Source: Anaerolineae bacterium
GTDB taxonomy: Bacteria; Chloroflexota; Anaerolineae; Aggregatilineales; Phototrophicaceae
NCBI GenBank assembly: GCA_022843385.1
Contig: JALHNT010000046.1
Coordinates: 1 to 56,267 of the forward strand
Length of the DNA stretch: 56,267 bases
Reading direction: 5' to 3'
Part shown: positions 40,703-49,733 of the stretch, in pieces
Position numbering within the stretch: the stretch's first letter is position 1
How the letters are laid out: each line of letters begins with the position of its first letter
Position numbers and translations under genes: made by a program
The notes under the pieces: model-generated
The model's input: only the letters and a program-made list of their open reading frames with translations
Told to the model about the DNA's origin: nothing
Database searches by the model: none

Positions 40703-41938
40703 ATGACACCTGTCGCCCAATCAACCGACTCGGCCTGGTCGGCGCTGCGCCATCCGCGCTTTCGCTGGATGTATATCGCCCAGATCATCTCGATCACCGG
40801 CTCCTCGATGCAGTTGGCCGCCGTCAACTGGCACATCTGGAAGCTGACCGAGAGCGAACTGGCGCTGGGTCTGGTGGGGCTGGCGCGAGTGGTGCCCATC
40901 ATCATCCTGGCGCTGCTGGGCGGGGTGATCGCCGACGCGATGGATCGGCGCAAGCTGCAACTGATGACGCAAACGCTGATGCTGGTCTTCGCCGGCATCC
41001 TCTCCCTCGGCACACTGACTGGGACGGCGTCGCTGCCGTTGATCTACCTGATGACCGCCGCCATCGCCGGGATGATCGCCTTCGACCAGCCGGCGCGCAA
41101 TGCCATGATCGTCAGCCTGGTGCCAGCCGAGGAGCTGACCAACGCCACTCGCCTCAATGTGCTGATGTTCCAGATCACCTCGATGGTTGGGCCGGTGGTG
41201 GCTGGGGTGCTGCTGGCGAGCCAGGGGCCGGGCTGGGTCTATGGTGTCAACGCGCTGTCGTTCATCCCGGTCGTGCTGGTGTTATGGAGTCTGCGCGTCG
41301 ATCCATCTGCCGGGCAGGGCGGTGGGCGGCGCGAAGTCAGCCTGGGCGCGATGATGGAGGGGCTGCGCTTCGTCTTTCAGACGCCGCTGTTGTGGTCGTC
41401 CATGCTGCTCGATTTCATCGCCACCTTCTTCTCGTCAGCGCTGGTGTTGCTGCCGGTCTACGCCACCAGCATCCTGCGAGTCGGGGCGCTGGAATACGGT
41501 CTGCTCAATGCCGCCCCGGCCATCGGCTCCACCATCGGCGCGGTGCTGATGGCCCAGTATGGCGGGCGGGTGCAGGCGCAGGGCAAGGTGCTGTTGGGGT
41601 CGGTGATCGTGTTCGGGCTGGCGACCATCGTCTTCGGCTTTTCGACCACCTTCATCCTCTCGCTGCTGGCGCTGGCTGTCGTCGGCTTCTCCGATGCCAT
41701 CAGCACCGCCATTCGCGGGCCGCTCCGCCAACTGTTGACGCCCGATGGACTGCGGGGACGGATGCTCTCGGTCAATATGATCTTCTTCATGGGCGGGCCC
41801 CAGTTGGGCGAGTTCGAAGCCGGACTGGTGGCCTATCTGGTCAGCCCGGCTTTTTCGGTGGTCTCCGGTGGCATCCTGACGGTGCTGGCGGTGCTGTGGG
41901 TGGCGCGCGCCTTCCCTATGCTGCGGGCATACCGCTGA
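40703..41938 (+). CDS. MFS exporter, EntS-like
   Basis: A 411-residue transporter with 12 hydrophobic helices. The start SALRHPRFRWMYIAQIISIT, the loop GGVIADAMDRRKLQLMTQTL (MFS motif A) and AFDQPARNAMIVSLVPAEEL are characteristic of the MFS_3/EntS group, which exports siderophores or drugs. ATG 40703 is chosen because the frame further upstream runs through the palindromic repeat. Substrate unknown; no siderophore genes are present here. Confidence 0.9.
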   Translation: MTPVAQSTDSAWSALRHPRFRWMYIAQIISITGSSMQLAAVNWHIWKLTESELALGLVGLARVVPIIILALLGGVIADAMDRRKLQLMTQTLMLVFAGILSLGTLTGTASLPLIYLMTAAIAGMIAFDQPARNAMIVSLVPAEELTNATRLNVLMFQITSMVGPVVAGVLLASQGPGWVYGVNALSFIPVVLVLWSLRVDPSAGQGGGRREVSLGAMMEGLRFVFQTPLLWSSMLLDFIATFFSSALVLLPVYATSILRVGALEYGLLNAAPAIGSTIGAVLMAQYGGRVQAQGKVLLGSVIVFGLATIVFGFSTTFILSLLALAVVGFSDAISTAIRGPLRQLLTPDGLRGRMLSVNMIFFMGGPQLGEFEAGLVAYLVSPAFSVVSGGILTVLAVLWVARAFPMLRAYR

Positions 41939-41962
41939 GGAGCTGACAGACCAATAGAGCGG

Positions 41963-42217
41963 CTAACTACCGGTGAGCTGATAGATCTGGATCAGGTTGC
42001 CACAGGTGTCATTGAGGATTGTTACGATGGTCGAACCCATATGAGTCGGCTCCATTGTGAATTCAACGCCGCGCCCCTTTAAACGTGCATACTCATCGTA
42101 TACATCCTTCACTTCAAACATGGTGATGGGAATGCCATCGCTCATGAGAGACTCCTTGAGCGCCTTCATCGCTGGATAATCTGCGTTCGGTTCCAGGAGC
42201 AAGTAGCGGCATAGCAC
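41963..42217 (-). pseudogene. C-terminal remnant of a VOC (glyoxalase/bleomycin-resistance) protein
   Basis: The 84-residue frame encodes only the second half of a VOC domain: LLLEPNADYPAMKALKESLM, then SDGIPITMFEVKDVYDEYAR, GVEFTMEPTHMG and NDTCGNLIQIYQ. About 65 N-terminal residues, including the first metal ligand strand, are missing. The missing half is replaced by the 3' end of the AraC gene in another frame, which points to a deletion junction around 42205-42215. Confidence 0.75.
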
Positions 42218-42558
42218 CCCAGTTGGCGAAAGGCGCTGGGTGTAATGCCGAAGTGCTGTTTGAAAGCCTTACTAAAGGCGGCGTGGGTGGCATAGCCGGC
42301 AGCCAGTGCCACTTCGGTGATGTCGACCGCGCCCATACGCAACTTCTGCCCGGCTCGTTGCATCCGCATCCGCCGGATGTAGTCAGCCATACTTTCCTGT
42401 GCACAGGCGGTGAAGACCCGATGCATATGCGGTACGGAAAAACCTCCGATCTGTGCCAGCCGTTTTCGATGTAATGGCTCATCCAGATGATCGCGGACAT
42501 AGCGTTGAATCTGCCGGATTTGATCCTGATAAGCGTGTATGTTCGGCGGCTGAATCAT
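42166..42558 (-). CDS. AraC-type DNA-binding protein, truncated by deletion
   Basis: A 130-residue protein with a complete two-helix-turn-helix AraC domain: QIQRYVRDHLDEPLHRKRLA, QIGGFSVPHMHRVFTACAQE, VALAAGYATHAAFSKAFKQH and GITPSAFRQLG. Close relatives usually continue with a GyrI-like ligand domain of about 150 residues. Here only an unrelated tail (CYAATCSWNRTQIIQR) follows, read from VOC DNA in a different frame. DNA binding may survive; ligand sensing is lost. Confidence 0.8.
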   Translation of the reverse strand: MIQPPNIHAYQDQIRQIQRYVRDHLDEPLHRKRLAQIGGFSVPHMHRVFTACAQESMADYIRRMRMQRAGQKLRMGAVDITEVALAAGYATHAAFSKAFKQHFGITPSAFRQLGCYAATCSWNRTQIIQR

Positions 42559-42771
42559 TTATGACCTCAGTATAGGTTATCAGAACTCACGTTCGCTATT
42601 CCAAGTGTATCATATGATCGGGAGTGGTCGATTTTGGGAAAAAGAGCACTGTGGGGTATATCGAGCAATCTTAAAAAAATACGGTCAACTATTAAAGATG
42701 AAATCTCGACAAAAGCCATACACTGTTGGAACACGTCCGTTCCAGATGGATTGTAGCTAAGGAGTGTGGTG

Positions 42772-43329
42772 ATGAAACAGTTGATCCTCGGTATCGCTCT
42801 GCTCACCCTGTTGGCGGCCTGCGGCGGGGCAGCAGCACCGACCAGCAATAACAATGATGCCGACGCGGCGGCATCTCCAACCCCCGAATCCAGCGTTGAC
42901 TCAGGCAGCGCGCCAACCGCTGAATCCAGCAGCGGCTCATCAGGCAGCGCACCAACCGCTGAATCCAGCAGCGGGTCAAGCGGCGCGGCCAACAGCCCAA
43001 TCGAAGCCGCCCAGCGCATGTTCCGCTGGTCATACACCGGCGAGGGTGATCTCGATGAGCTGTTTTGCAGCACTATGCCTGATCTGGTACGTGAGACCAT
43101 GCAGGAGGCAGTAAACCAGTTTGCGGTTGGCTTAACCACAGCCGCCATGAGCATCGACCTGAGCGGCGTCACTTACACCGTAGAGAATGAGACCGCGACT
43201 ACCGCCACCGTCCTCGTGGAAGGCACCATAAGATACATTGTGGGCGAGTCCTCAACCGAAGAGGCAGTCGGGCTGATGAACTACGATTTTGTGTTCGAAA
43301 ATGGTGGCTGGCGCTACTGCACCATGTAA
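42772..43329 (+). CDS. Putative lipoprotein with Ser-rich repeat linker
   Basis: A 185-residue protein. The lipoprotein signal is MKQLILGIALLTLLAAC with the lipidated Cys at 17. A Ser/Ala/Glu linker with two copies of GSAPTAESSSGSS follows, then a C-terminal domain (SPIEAAQRMFRWSYTGEGDL to ENGGWRYCTM) of the size and pattern of NTF2-like/DUF4878 lipoproteins. AAGGAG lies 8 nt before the ATG. Function unknown; membrane-anchored on the outer face. Confidence 0.75.
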   Translation: MKQLILGIALLTLLAACGGAAAPTSNNNDADAAASPTPESSVDSGSAPTAESSSGSSGSAPTAESSSGSSGAANSPIEAAQRMFRWSYTGEGDLDELFCSTMPDLVRETMQEAVNQFAVGLTTAAMSIDLSGVTYTVENETATTATVLVEGTIRYIVGESSTEEAVGLMNYDFVFENGGWRYCTM

Positions 43330-43342
43330 TCCAGCGCCAAGC

Positions 43343-43365
43343 AAAAGGAGGGGGAAAACCCCTCC
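43343..43365 (-). terminator. Rho-independent terminator of the thiolase gene
   Basis: On the minus strand GGAGGGG-TTTT-CCCCCTCC is followed by TTTTG, about 55 nt after the thiolase stop. The hairpin also lies just downstream of the convergent lipoprotein gene, but the T-run is on the minus-strand side. Confidence 0.7.
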
Positions 43366-43419
43366 CCAGGTTGCGGACGCATCGTGAATCGCCTGTCTCC
43401 AGGTGAGCACCGCACCTTG

Positions 43420-44577
43420 CTAGGCCAGTCGCTCAATGATCGTGCCGGTGCCCATGCCGCCACCACAGCACATGGTCTGCAAGCCGAAGCGTTTTTCGTG
43501 TATCTCCAGCGCATTCAGCAGCGCGGTCATCAGCCGCGCCCCGGAAGCCCCCAGCGGGTGCCCTAGCGCAATCGCCCCGCCATGCACATTCACCCGGCTC
43601 ATATCAGCGCCGGTCTCGCGCTGCCACATGGCGATGACAGTGGCAAAGGCCTCGTTGACTTCAAACAGATCAATCTGGTCGATGCTCATACCGGTGCGCT
43701 GCAAGGCTTTGCGGGTCGCACCAATCGGGCCGGTCAGCATCAGGTGTGGATCGCTGCCCACTGTGACCAGCGACACCAGTCGGGCGCGGGGTTTGATGCC
43801 CAGCGCATCCGCTTTTTCCCGGCTCATCAGGACAATGGCGGCCGCGCCATCCGTGATCTGGCTGCTGTTGCCTGCGGTCGTCACACCTTCCGGAGTGAAG
43901 GCAGCTTGCAGCGTCGCCATCTTTTCCAGCGAGGCATTCGGGCGCACGCCCTGATCCTGCTGCACCAGCAGTGGCTGACCGGCCTCATCCACCCCTTCCA
44001 GCGGGCTGAATTCGCGCGTCAACCAGCCCTCGGCCTGGGCTTTGGCGGCTTTCACATGACTGCTGTAGCCAATCTCATCAACTTCGTTCCGGCTGATGCC
44101 CCACTTGTGCGCGATCTCGTCTGAGGCGATCCCCTGCGGCACAATGTTATAGTCCTGCATGATCTTATCGGTGAAGGGTGTGCCATCGGTCAGACTGCTG
44201 CCCATCGGAACCCGTGTCATGCTTTCGATCCCGCCCGCCACGACGATCTCGGCCTGGCCGCTGGCGATCATCCCGGCAGCCAGATGTACCGCTTGCTGGC
44301 TGCTGCCACACTGGAAATCCACCGTCGTCGCTGGCACATCAAGTGGCAGTCCGGCATCCAGCACCACATTGCGCGCCAGGTTGAAGGTCTGCTCCGCCAC
44401 CTGACTGACGCAGCCCATCAGCACATGCTCGACCTGCGCCGGATCGAGGTTGGCCCGCGCCAGTGCTTCACACAGCGCCGTCGCTCCCAGCCGCACCGGA
44501 TGGATCTGCCGCAGCCAGCCGCCGCGTCGCCCCAAAGGAGTGCGTGCCGCAGAAACAATTACGATCTCGCGCATCAT
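43420..44577 (-). CDS. Acetyl-CoA acyltransferase (thiolase)
   Basis: A 385-residue thiolase. The acyl-accepting Cys90 is in VDFQCGSSQQAVHLAA; GGIESMTRVPMGS and NSSQITDGAAA are family landmarks; the second active-site region is GGAIALGHPLGASGAR (His) and the third CCGGGMGTGTIIE (Cys). It cleaves or forms 3-ketoacyl-CoA in beta-oxidation or acid assimilation. The N-terminus MMREIVIVSAARTPLGRRGG is normal. No other beta-oxidation gene is adjacent. Confidence 0.95.
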   Translation of the reverse strand: MMREIVIVSAARTPLGRRGGWLRQIHPVRLGATALCEALARANLDPAQVEHVLMGCVSQVAEQTFNLARNVVLDAGLPLDVPATTVDFQCGSSQQAVHLAAGMIASGQAEIVVAGGIESMTRVPMGSSLTDGTPFTDKIMQDYNIVPQGIASDEIAHKWGISRNEVDEIGYSSHVKAAKAQAEGWLTREFSPLEGVDEAGQPLLVQQDQGVRPNASLEKMATLQAAFTPEGVTTAGNSSQITDGAAAIVLMSREKADALGIKPRARLVSLVTVGSDPHLMLTGPIGATRKALQRTGMSIDQIDLFEVNEAFATVIAMWQRETGADMSRVNVHGGAIALGHPLGASGARLMTALLNALEIHEKRFGLQTMCCGGGMGTGTIIERLA

Positions 44578-44743
44578 CTTGTCTCCAATAAATCTATTCT
44601 CGATTCGATTAACCCATCATACCGCGAAATGAGGCGCGAAGGGTAATGTTCTGACCCGTTGTTATCCGAATGCCCTATTGAGCGCGTGGCGAAGTCGGTA
44701 TACTGTAAAGGATAGAACCCATTTGTGCTGGTCAAGAAACCTT

Positions 44744-45850
44744 ATGCAGAGCAATATACGCGGTATCGCGCTGGGCCTGATGACGCCAGCGTTTTTGGGT
44801 GTAGCGCCTATCTTCGGCAAGATGGCGATCCTGGCCGGCGCCGATTCATTCACCGTGGCTGCCTGGCGCACCCTTGCCGCAGTAGCACTTCTATGGCTGG
44901 CCTACCTGATCTTCGCCCGTAAGTACATCTTCATCTATCCCGCGGGTCTACTGGGCTGTGTCGTCATCGGGGTCATCAACGGCATCGGCTCGCTGTTCTA
45001 TTACGGCGGCCTGGAGATGCTGGACGCCTCGCAGGCGCAGTTGCTCAACGGCATGTACCTGATCTTCGCTGTCCTGCTATGCCATATCAACGGGGAAAGC
45101 ATTGATGCGCGTCTTGTACTTCGCATTGTGCTGGCGCTGGTGGCGCTGGTCATCATCACTGGTTTCGGCAGCGCGCCCATAAGCTGGCTCGGCGTCGGGC
45201 TGATGCTGGCAAATGCGCTGATGTTCGCCGGAACGGTCATCCTGAGCCAGTTTGTCTTATATGAAATGCCGTCACCCACCGTGACGCTCTATGTCCTGTC
45301 TACCATGGCGGTACTGGTGTCGATGGTATGGGTGGCGTTAGGGCGTCCGATGACGCCGGAACTGGTGCAGGCCGCGCTGCCACCCATCCTGGCGCTGGGG
45401 GTGACGACGGCGCTCTCGCGCATTGCACTCTTCAGCGGGGTCAAGTTCTTCGGCAGCCTCCGCACTGCGGTTCTGGCGCTGACCGAGATCGGCGTGGCGT
45501 TGGCGCTGGCTTTCATGTTCCTCGGTGATCGGTTGACTCCGCCGCAGGTCGTCGGCGTCGGCATCCTGGCAGTCAGCATCCTGCTCATCCGCCCCAAAGA
45601 CTTGCTGCCGCACGGTATCAACCCCAATATGCTGGTCTCCAACATCGCCGATGTTCAGTTCCAGTGGATCGCCTTCGATCAGGCCTTTGGCAAGCACCAG
45701 TCGGATGTTACGGATGCGGCGAACACGCGCCTGACGACGATGGAAATCCACATGATTCGCGAGATGATGGGGGCCAATACCAGCCCGGTCAAGCCGCTTT
45801 CCGCCAATAAAGATGATTACGGCCACGTCAAACGGAGTGACAAGCCCTGA
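44744..45850 (+). CDS. EamA/DMT-superfamily transporter with long cytoplasmic tail
   Basis: A 368-residue protein. The first 290 residues form ten hydrophobic helices in two EamA halves (GIALGLMTPAFLGVAPIFGK in the first, GVGLMLANALMFAGTVILSQ in the second, ending LSVSILLIRP-like). About 75 hydrophilic residues follow (NIADVQFQWIAFDQAFGKHQ, NTRLTTMEIHMIREMMGANT), which DMT carriers normally lack. ATG 44744 is chosen because the first helix begins there. It ends 5 nt before the convergent exonuclease gene. Substrate unknown. Confidence 0.85.
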   Translation: MQSNIRGIALGLMTPAFLGVAPIFGKMAILAGADSFTVAAWRTLAAVALLWLAYLIFARKYIFIYPAGLLGCVVIGVINGIGSLFYYGGLEMLDASQAQLLNGMYLIFAVLLCHINGESIDARLVLRIVLALVALVIITGFGSAPISWLGVGLMLANALMFAGTVILSQFVLYEMPSPTVTLYVLSTMAVLVSMVWVALGRPMTPELVQAALPPILALGVTTALSRIALFSGVKFFGSLRTAVLALTEIGVALALAFMFLGDRLTPPQVVGVGILAVSILLIRPKDLLPHGINPNMLVSNIADVQFQWIAFDQAFGKHQSDVTDAANTRLTTMEIHMIREMMGANTSPVKPLSANKDDYGHVKRSDKP

Positions 45851-45855
45851 GAATG

Positions 45856-46419
45856 TCAGGCTGAAGGTGGCTGGCTGCGTTCCAGCAGCGCCAGCGAGAG
45901 CAGCCGCGCTGCGTTCCAGGCATCGTCATCGCCCCGATGATGCCGCCCTTCCAGCGGGATGCCAGCCAGTTCCAGCGCCTGTGCCATGCCGACATCGTGG
46001 CGCATCGCCCGTGCCAGCGTGAACAGCGTCTTGATGTTGAGGTGAGTCGGGCTGAAGGGGTAGCGCACATTCCAGGCGGCGCACTGTCGCTCGAACTGCT
46101 GCCGGTCGAAGTCGCCATAGCTGGCCCAGACGCGCTGGCGGGTGCGGTATTCTTTCTCCAGGATGGCGCAGGCCTCAGCAAAAGTCATGCCGGCATCAAC
46201 CTGTTCCTGGGTCAATGAGGTGAGTTCGGTGCAGAAGGCGCTGACCGTCGAGTGTTCTGGCTTGACCAGCAGGCTGCGTTTTTCCATCCGGTCGCCGTTG
46301 GCGCGCAGGCGGCAGATGCCGATCTCGATGATCTCATTTTCCTGACCGGGCGGGGGTGGCCCCTCCCAGCAGGTGCATTCTACATCCACAACGATGATCT
46401 GGTCGTAACGGCGCGTCAA
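45856..46419 (-). CDS. DEDDh 3'-5' exonuclease (ERI-1/KapD-like)
   Basis: A 187-residue exonuclease. The DEDDh residues are visible: Asp and Glu in IVVDVECTCWEG, Asp in WASYGDFDRQQFERQ, and His plus Asp in GRHHRGDDDAWNAARL. The ECTCW variant matches the ERI-1/KapD-like group, which trims 3' ends of RNA or DNA. The start is TTG at 46419, with no better in-frame alternative. Located 26 nt downstream of the lone ABC permease gene, possibly co-transcribed. Confidence 0.9.
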   Translation of the reverse strand: MTRRYDQIIVVDVECTCWEGPPPPGQENEIIEIGICRLRANGDRMEKRSLLVKPEHSTVSAFCTELTSLTQEQVDAGMTFAEACAILEKEYRTRQRVWASYGDFDRQQFERQCAAWNVRYPFSPTHLNIKTLFTLARAMRHDVGMAQALELAGIPLEGRHHRGDDDAWNAARLLSLALLERSQPPSA

Positions 46420-46445
46420 CGGATTTCTCGATGCGGTTCAGTTGA

Positions 46446-47381
46446 TCAGAATTCAAGCTGCAATTGGCGGCGCTGCCAGCCGAACAGGTAAACCAGCACG
46501 CCCGCCAGAATAATCAGGAACATCACCCCCGCCACCGTCGCGCCCATCGTCTCGCTGCCGAGCTGCAACTGGAAGCCGAAGTAAGCGCGATAAAACAGCG
46601 TCCCCAGCAGATCGGTCGAAAAGTCCGGGCCAGCCAGCGCCGTCTGCGTGGTATAGATCAGGTCGAAGGCGTTGAAGTTGCCGACGAAGGTCAGCACCCC
46701 GACGATGCCCACCGTCGGCATGATGAGCGGCAGCTTGATGCGGTAGAACACATCCCAGGCGCGCGCCCCATCCACCCGCGCTGCTTCGATCAGCTCTTCC
46801 GGGATGCTGATGAGCGCCGCCAGGAACAACATCATCGGCACCCCCACCCACTGCCACACCGACACCAACGACAGCACCGGCAGCGCCGTCTCCGGCTGAC
46901 CGAGCAGGGGGGGCAGCGTGATGCCAAACGGCTCGAACAGCGACTTGCCCCACAACGGACTGAGGATCAGCCGCCAGATGAACCCGATCAGCACCACCGA
47001 CAGTACCGTTGGCGTGAATATCAGGGTGCGGTAGATTGAACGGCCCCGGATGTAACGGGAACTGAGCAGCGTCGCCAGCAGCAGGCCGAGCGGGTTCTGC
47101 ACCAGCATATGGATGGCGAAGAAAATCAGGTTATTGCGGATGGCACCCCACAGGCGCGGCGCCAGCAGGTCATCAGTGAACAGGCGCTGATAATTCGCCA
47201 GCCCGACGAAGGTCTCGAACGGCTGGTTGGTTTCCGGGTCCCTGCCGGTGTCGTACAAACTCAGACGGAGCGAGTCGATCAGCGGGAAGATCATGAACGC
47301 GGTGTAGATGATGACCGCCGGAGCCAGAAACACCACAATATGCCAGGGGAAGGGCTTGCCCGGTTGTCGGCTGCTGTTCAT
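46446..47381 (-). CDS. Sugar ABC transporter permease, MalF-type, without partners
   Basis: A 311-residue permease with six hydrophobic helices. The EAA loop EAARVDGARAWDVFYRIKLP is the site that docks the ATPase; the N-terminus (IVVFLAPAVIIYTAFMIFPL) and SLYDTGRDP are typical of MalF/UgpA-like proteins. Such permeases need a MalG-type partner, a binding protein and an ATPase. None is within the window: downstream is an exonuclease and upstream a divergent kinase. The missing subunits must be elsewhere if the transporter works. Confidence 0.9.
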   Translation of the reverse strand: MNSSRQPGKPFPWHIVVFLAPAVIIYTAFMIFPLIDSLRLSLYDTGRDPETNQPFETFVGLANYQRLFTDDLLAPRLWGAIRNNLIFFAIHMLVQNPLGLLLATLLSSRYIRGRSIYRTLIFTPTVLSVVLIGFIWRLILSPLWGKSLFEPFGITLPPLLGQPETALPVLSLVSVWQWVGVPMMLFLAALISIPEELIEAARVDGARAWDVFYRIKLPLIMPTVGIVGVLTFVGNFNAFDLIYTTQTALAGPDFSTDLLGTLFYRAYFGFQLQLGSETMGATVAGVMFLIILAGVLVYLFGWQRRQLQLEF

Positions 47382-47526
47382 GAATAGAGTTGATCCTGTC
47401 CATCAGTATGGTGGAATTGTAGCGCATTTATCAGATGCGGCAACCAAATCCTTATCGCTTGTGAAGTTCATATACAGCCTATAATTCAGATAGAAGGAAT
47501 CACCGCCTGATGAAAGAGCCGCATGT

Positions 47527-48756
47527 ATGCCGCAGACAGTTTTGTATATCGAAGATGACCCCGCCAGCCGTGTCCTGGTCGAACGCGCCCTGTCGTTCGC
47601 CGGTTATCGCGTGCTGATGGCCGAGCGTGCGTTGGAAGGCATCGACATCGCCCGGCGCGAACTGCCCGATCTGATCCTGACCGACATCAATTTGCCCGAT
47701 ATGAGTGGGCGCGAGATCACCACCATGCTGCGGGCTGATCCGCGCTTCAATCGCATCCCGATTGTGGCACTGACGGCGCTGGGGCATGACAGCTCGCAGC
47801 AGGCGATGACGATGGCGGCGGGCGTTAACGGCTACCTGGCAAAGCCGGTGGATGTCGAAACACTGGGCGAGAAGATTAGCTATTATCTCGGTGGTGGGCG
47901 CGATAAGGTTGACCCCACCCAGTTGGGTGAGGCCCAAACCCGCTATACCCAGGAAGTTGTAGCGCGGCTGGAAAAACAGGTGCGCGAATTGGAAGCCACT
48001 AACGAAGCGCTCAAACGACTGGACTCGATGAAGGACAGCTTCATCCAGGTGACGGCGCACGAGCTGCGTACCCCATTAACCCTGGTTTATGGCTACAGCC
48101 GGCTGCTGGCCGATCTGCCCGCGCTGAAAACCGACCCTAATCCCCAGGTGGCATTCATCCTCAAGGGGTTTGAAGATGGTATCCGTCGGATGCAGACCAT
48201 CGTCAACGAAATCCTGACGGTCAATCGCCTGATGACTCATCGTCTGGAGATCATCGTCAACCCGCTGCGTCCAGCACAACTGGTGGAAAAGGCGCTGGCT
48301 GCCATTCAGGAAGCGGCTCCCAAGCGTCAGGTGAACATCGTGTTCGAGCCAGCCGATTGGCCTCCGCGCGTTCAGGGCGATGGCGATCTGCTGGTGCTGC
48401 TGCTGACTCACCTGATCGGCAACGCCATCAAGTTCACCCCGGACGGTGGCAGCGTTTTTGTGACGGCGAAGGAGGAGGGGGATAAGCTGCGCCTGAGCGT
48501 TCGTGATACGGGTGTCGGGGTCTCACCGGAAAATCGCACTACCATCTTCGAGCGCTTTCATGTCGGCGGCGACCCCGGCCTGCACTCGACCAGCAAGTTC
48601 GGCTTTCGCGGCGGCGGACTGGGGTTAGGCCTGGCAGTGTGCAAGACAGTCGTCGAAGCGCATCATGGGACCATCAGCGTCGAAAGCCCCGGCTTTGATG
48701 CCGAGAAATGCCCCGGTGCCGAGTTCATCGTGCTGCTGCCGCTGAAGCAATTGTAG
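47527..48756 (+). CDS. Response-regulator/histidine-kinase hybrid
   Basis: A 409-residue soluble protein. An N-terminal receiver domain covers residues 4-120 (LYIEDDPASRVLVERALSF, phospho-acceptor Asp in LILTDINLPDMSG, ALTALGHDS, YLAKPVD). A coiled linker (YTQEVVARLEKQVRELEATN) leads to the kinase: H-box FIQVTAHELRTPLTLVYGY, N-box HLIGNAIKFTPDGG, G1 RDTGVGVS, G2 GGGLGLGLAV. Receiver-first hybrid kinases receive phosphate from another kinase and pass the signal on. A TATAAT at 47480-47485 may be its -10 box. No partner is adjacent. Confidence 0.9.
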   Translation: MPQTVLYIEDDPASRVLVERALSFAGYRVLMAERALEGIDIARRELPDLILTDINLPDMSGREITTMLRADPRFNRIPIVALTALGHDSSQQAMTMAAGVNGYLAKPVDVETLGEKISYYLGGGRDKVDPTQLGEAQTRYTQEVVARLEKQVRELEATNEALKRLDSMKDSFIQVTAHELRTPLTLVYGYSRLLADLPALKTDPNPQVAFILKGFEDGIRRMQTIVNEILTVNRLMTHRLEIIVNPLRPAQLVEKALAAIQEAAPKRQVNIVFEPADWPPRVQGDGDLLVLLLTHLIGNAIKFTPDGGSVFVTAKEEGDKLRLSVRDTGVGVSPENRTTIFERFHVGGDPGLHSTSKFGFRGGGLGLGLAVCKTVVEAHHGTISVESPGFDAEKCPGAEFIVLLPLKQL

Positions 48757-48902
48757 CGCATGGGTCATGGATAGTCATATTTGACAATCTATTATGTCAT
48801 TATTTACAGAGTATTCAGAAAATCCCAATCATCGAAAGAAGCATAGTTGTATACCATACATTGAGAGGGTAAACGATCAATTCAGCCGAAAGTGACAGCC
48901 TG

Positions 48903-49280
48903 ATGCCCATACAAGTTGCCTGGGGAAATGATGAGAAAACCATACTGAAGTTCACCTATCAGGGGAACTGGGATTTACGCGATTTCTATCAGGCTACTGA
49001 TCGAAGCAATGATCTGTTGAGTGAAGTCGCCCACACGGTAGCCTTAATCCAGGATGTGCAAGGCAGCAAAATGATCCCGAATGGCTTCATGGGAGCAATA
49101 GGAAATATCAACCGGAAAATACATCCTAACGCGGGTATGGTGATTATGCTCGGCATCAATCCATTCGCGAGGGCCTTTATAGAATTGTATCGCAGAGTAT
49201 ATCCTGAGAAACCGGGAGAAAAGCGTGTCCATTTTGCAGCGAGTGACCACGACGTAAGAAGGCTCATGCTTGGCATGTGA
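48903..49280 (+). CDS. STAS-like small protein (paralogue 1)
   Basis: A 125-residue soluble protein: MPIQVAWGNDEKTILKFTYQ, then WDLRDFYQATDRSNDLLSEV, IHPNAGMVIMLGINPFARAF and HFAASDHDVRRLM. The alternating strand/helix pattern fits a STAS or SpoIIAA-like fold. It is related to the convergent gene at 49323-49733, which has LWGNDEHSIILVRL and MTHPREDKTIIVGHFPIFTT at the same places. No enzyme motif is seen. A regulatory role is only a guess. Confidence 0.65.
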   Translation: MPIQVAWGNDEKTILKFTYQGNWDLRDFYQATDRSNDLLSEVAHTVALIQDVQGSKMIPNGFMGAIGNINRKIHPNAGMVIMLGINPFARAFIELYRRVYPEKPGEKRVHFAASDHDVRRLMLGM

Positions 49281-49322
49281 TCTGGTTTTTCGAGGAAACG
49301 TATTCAGTCTGCGATACAAAAC

Positions 49323-49733
49323 TCAGCGCGACGCGGTCGAGCGCTCGTACTCCGCCAGTTTCTCATAGGCTGCTGCCAGCGTCGGCGCAAACCAGAAATT
49401 ATCCACATAGCGCTTCATACCCGGCAACTGCCGGATGATGTTGAGCAAGGTCGTAAAGATCGGAAAATGACCGACGATGATGGTCTTGTCTTCACGCGGA
49501 TGAGTCATCTTCATCAGTCGGGGCAAATGCATCAGCGCGTTCGGGGGAACCTCAATCAAGGCATCCTGGGTGAAGATGATGAGGTGAACCCGATGCTTCA
49601 CCGAGTCCATCATCTTCAGGTACTCATCGACTGCCAGCTCAAAATCCAGCCACTGCCAGCCGATAGACAACCGCACCAGAATGATGCTGTGTTCGTCATT
49701 ACCCCACAGAATGGCAAAGCGTTGGTCGTTCAT
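49323..49733 (-). CDS. STAS-like small protein (paralogue 2)
   Basis: A 136-residue relative of the convergent protein at 48903. It shares WGNDE near the N-terminus, W--FE/DF in the first helix, the HP turn before the central strand, and the amphipathic helix after it (PIFTTLLNIIRQLPGMKRYV). The end is LAAAYEKLAEYERS. Its start overlaps the stop of the RfaE2-like gene by 4 nt, so both are made together. The function is unknown. Confidence 0.7.
   Translation of the reverse strand: MNDQRFAILWGNDEHSIILVRLSIGWQWLDFELAVDEYLKMMDSVKHRVHLIIFTQDALIEVPPNALMHLPRLMKMTHPREDKTIIVGHFPIFTTLLNIIRQLPGMKRYVDNFWFAPTLAAAYEKLAEYERSTASR

Noticed and set aside
40609..41946. 445-codon open frame overlapping the MFS exporter in another frame
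   Set aside because: His/Arg-rich translation typical of a shifted frame in GC-rich DNA; the exporter frame shows 12 helices and MFS motifs.
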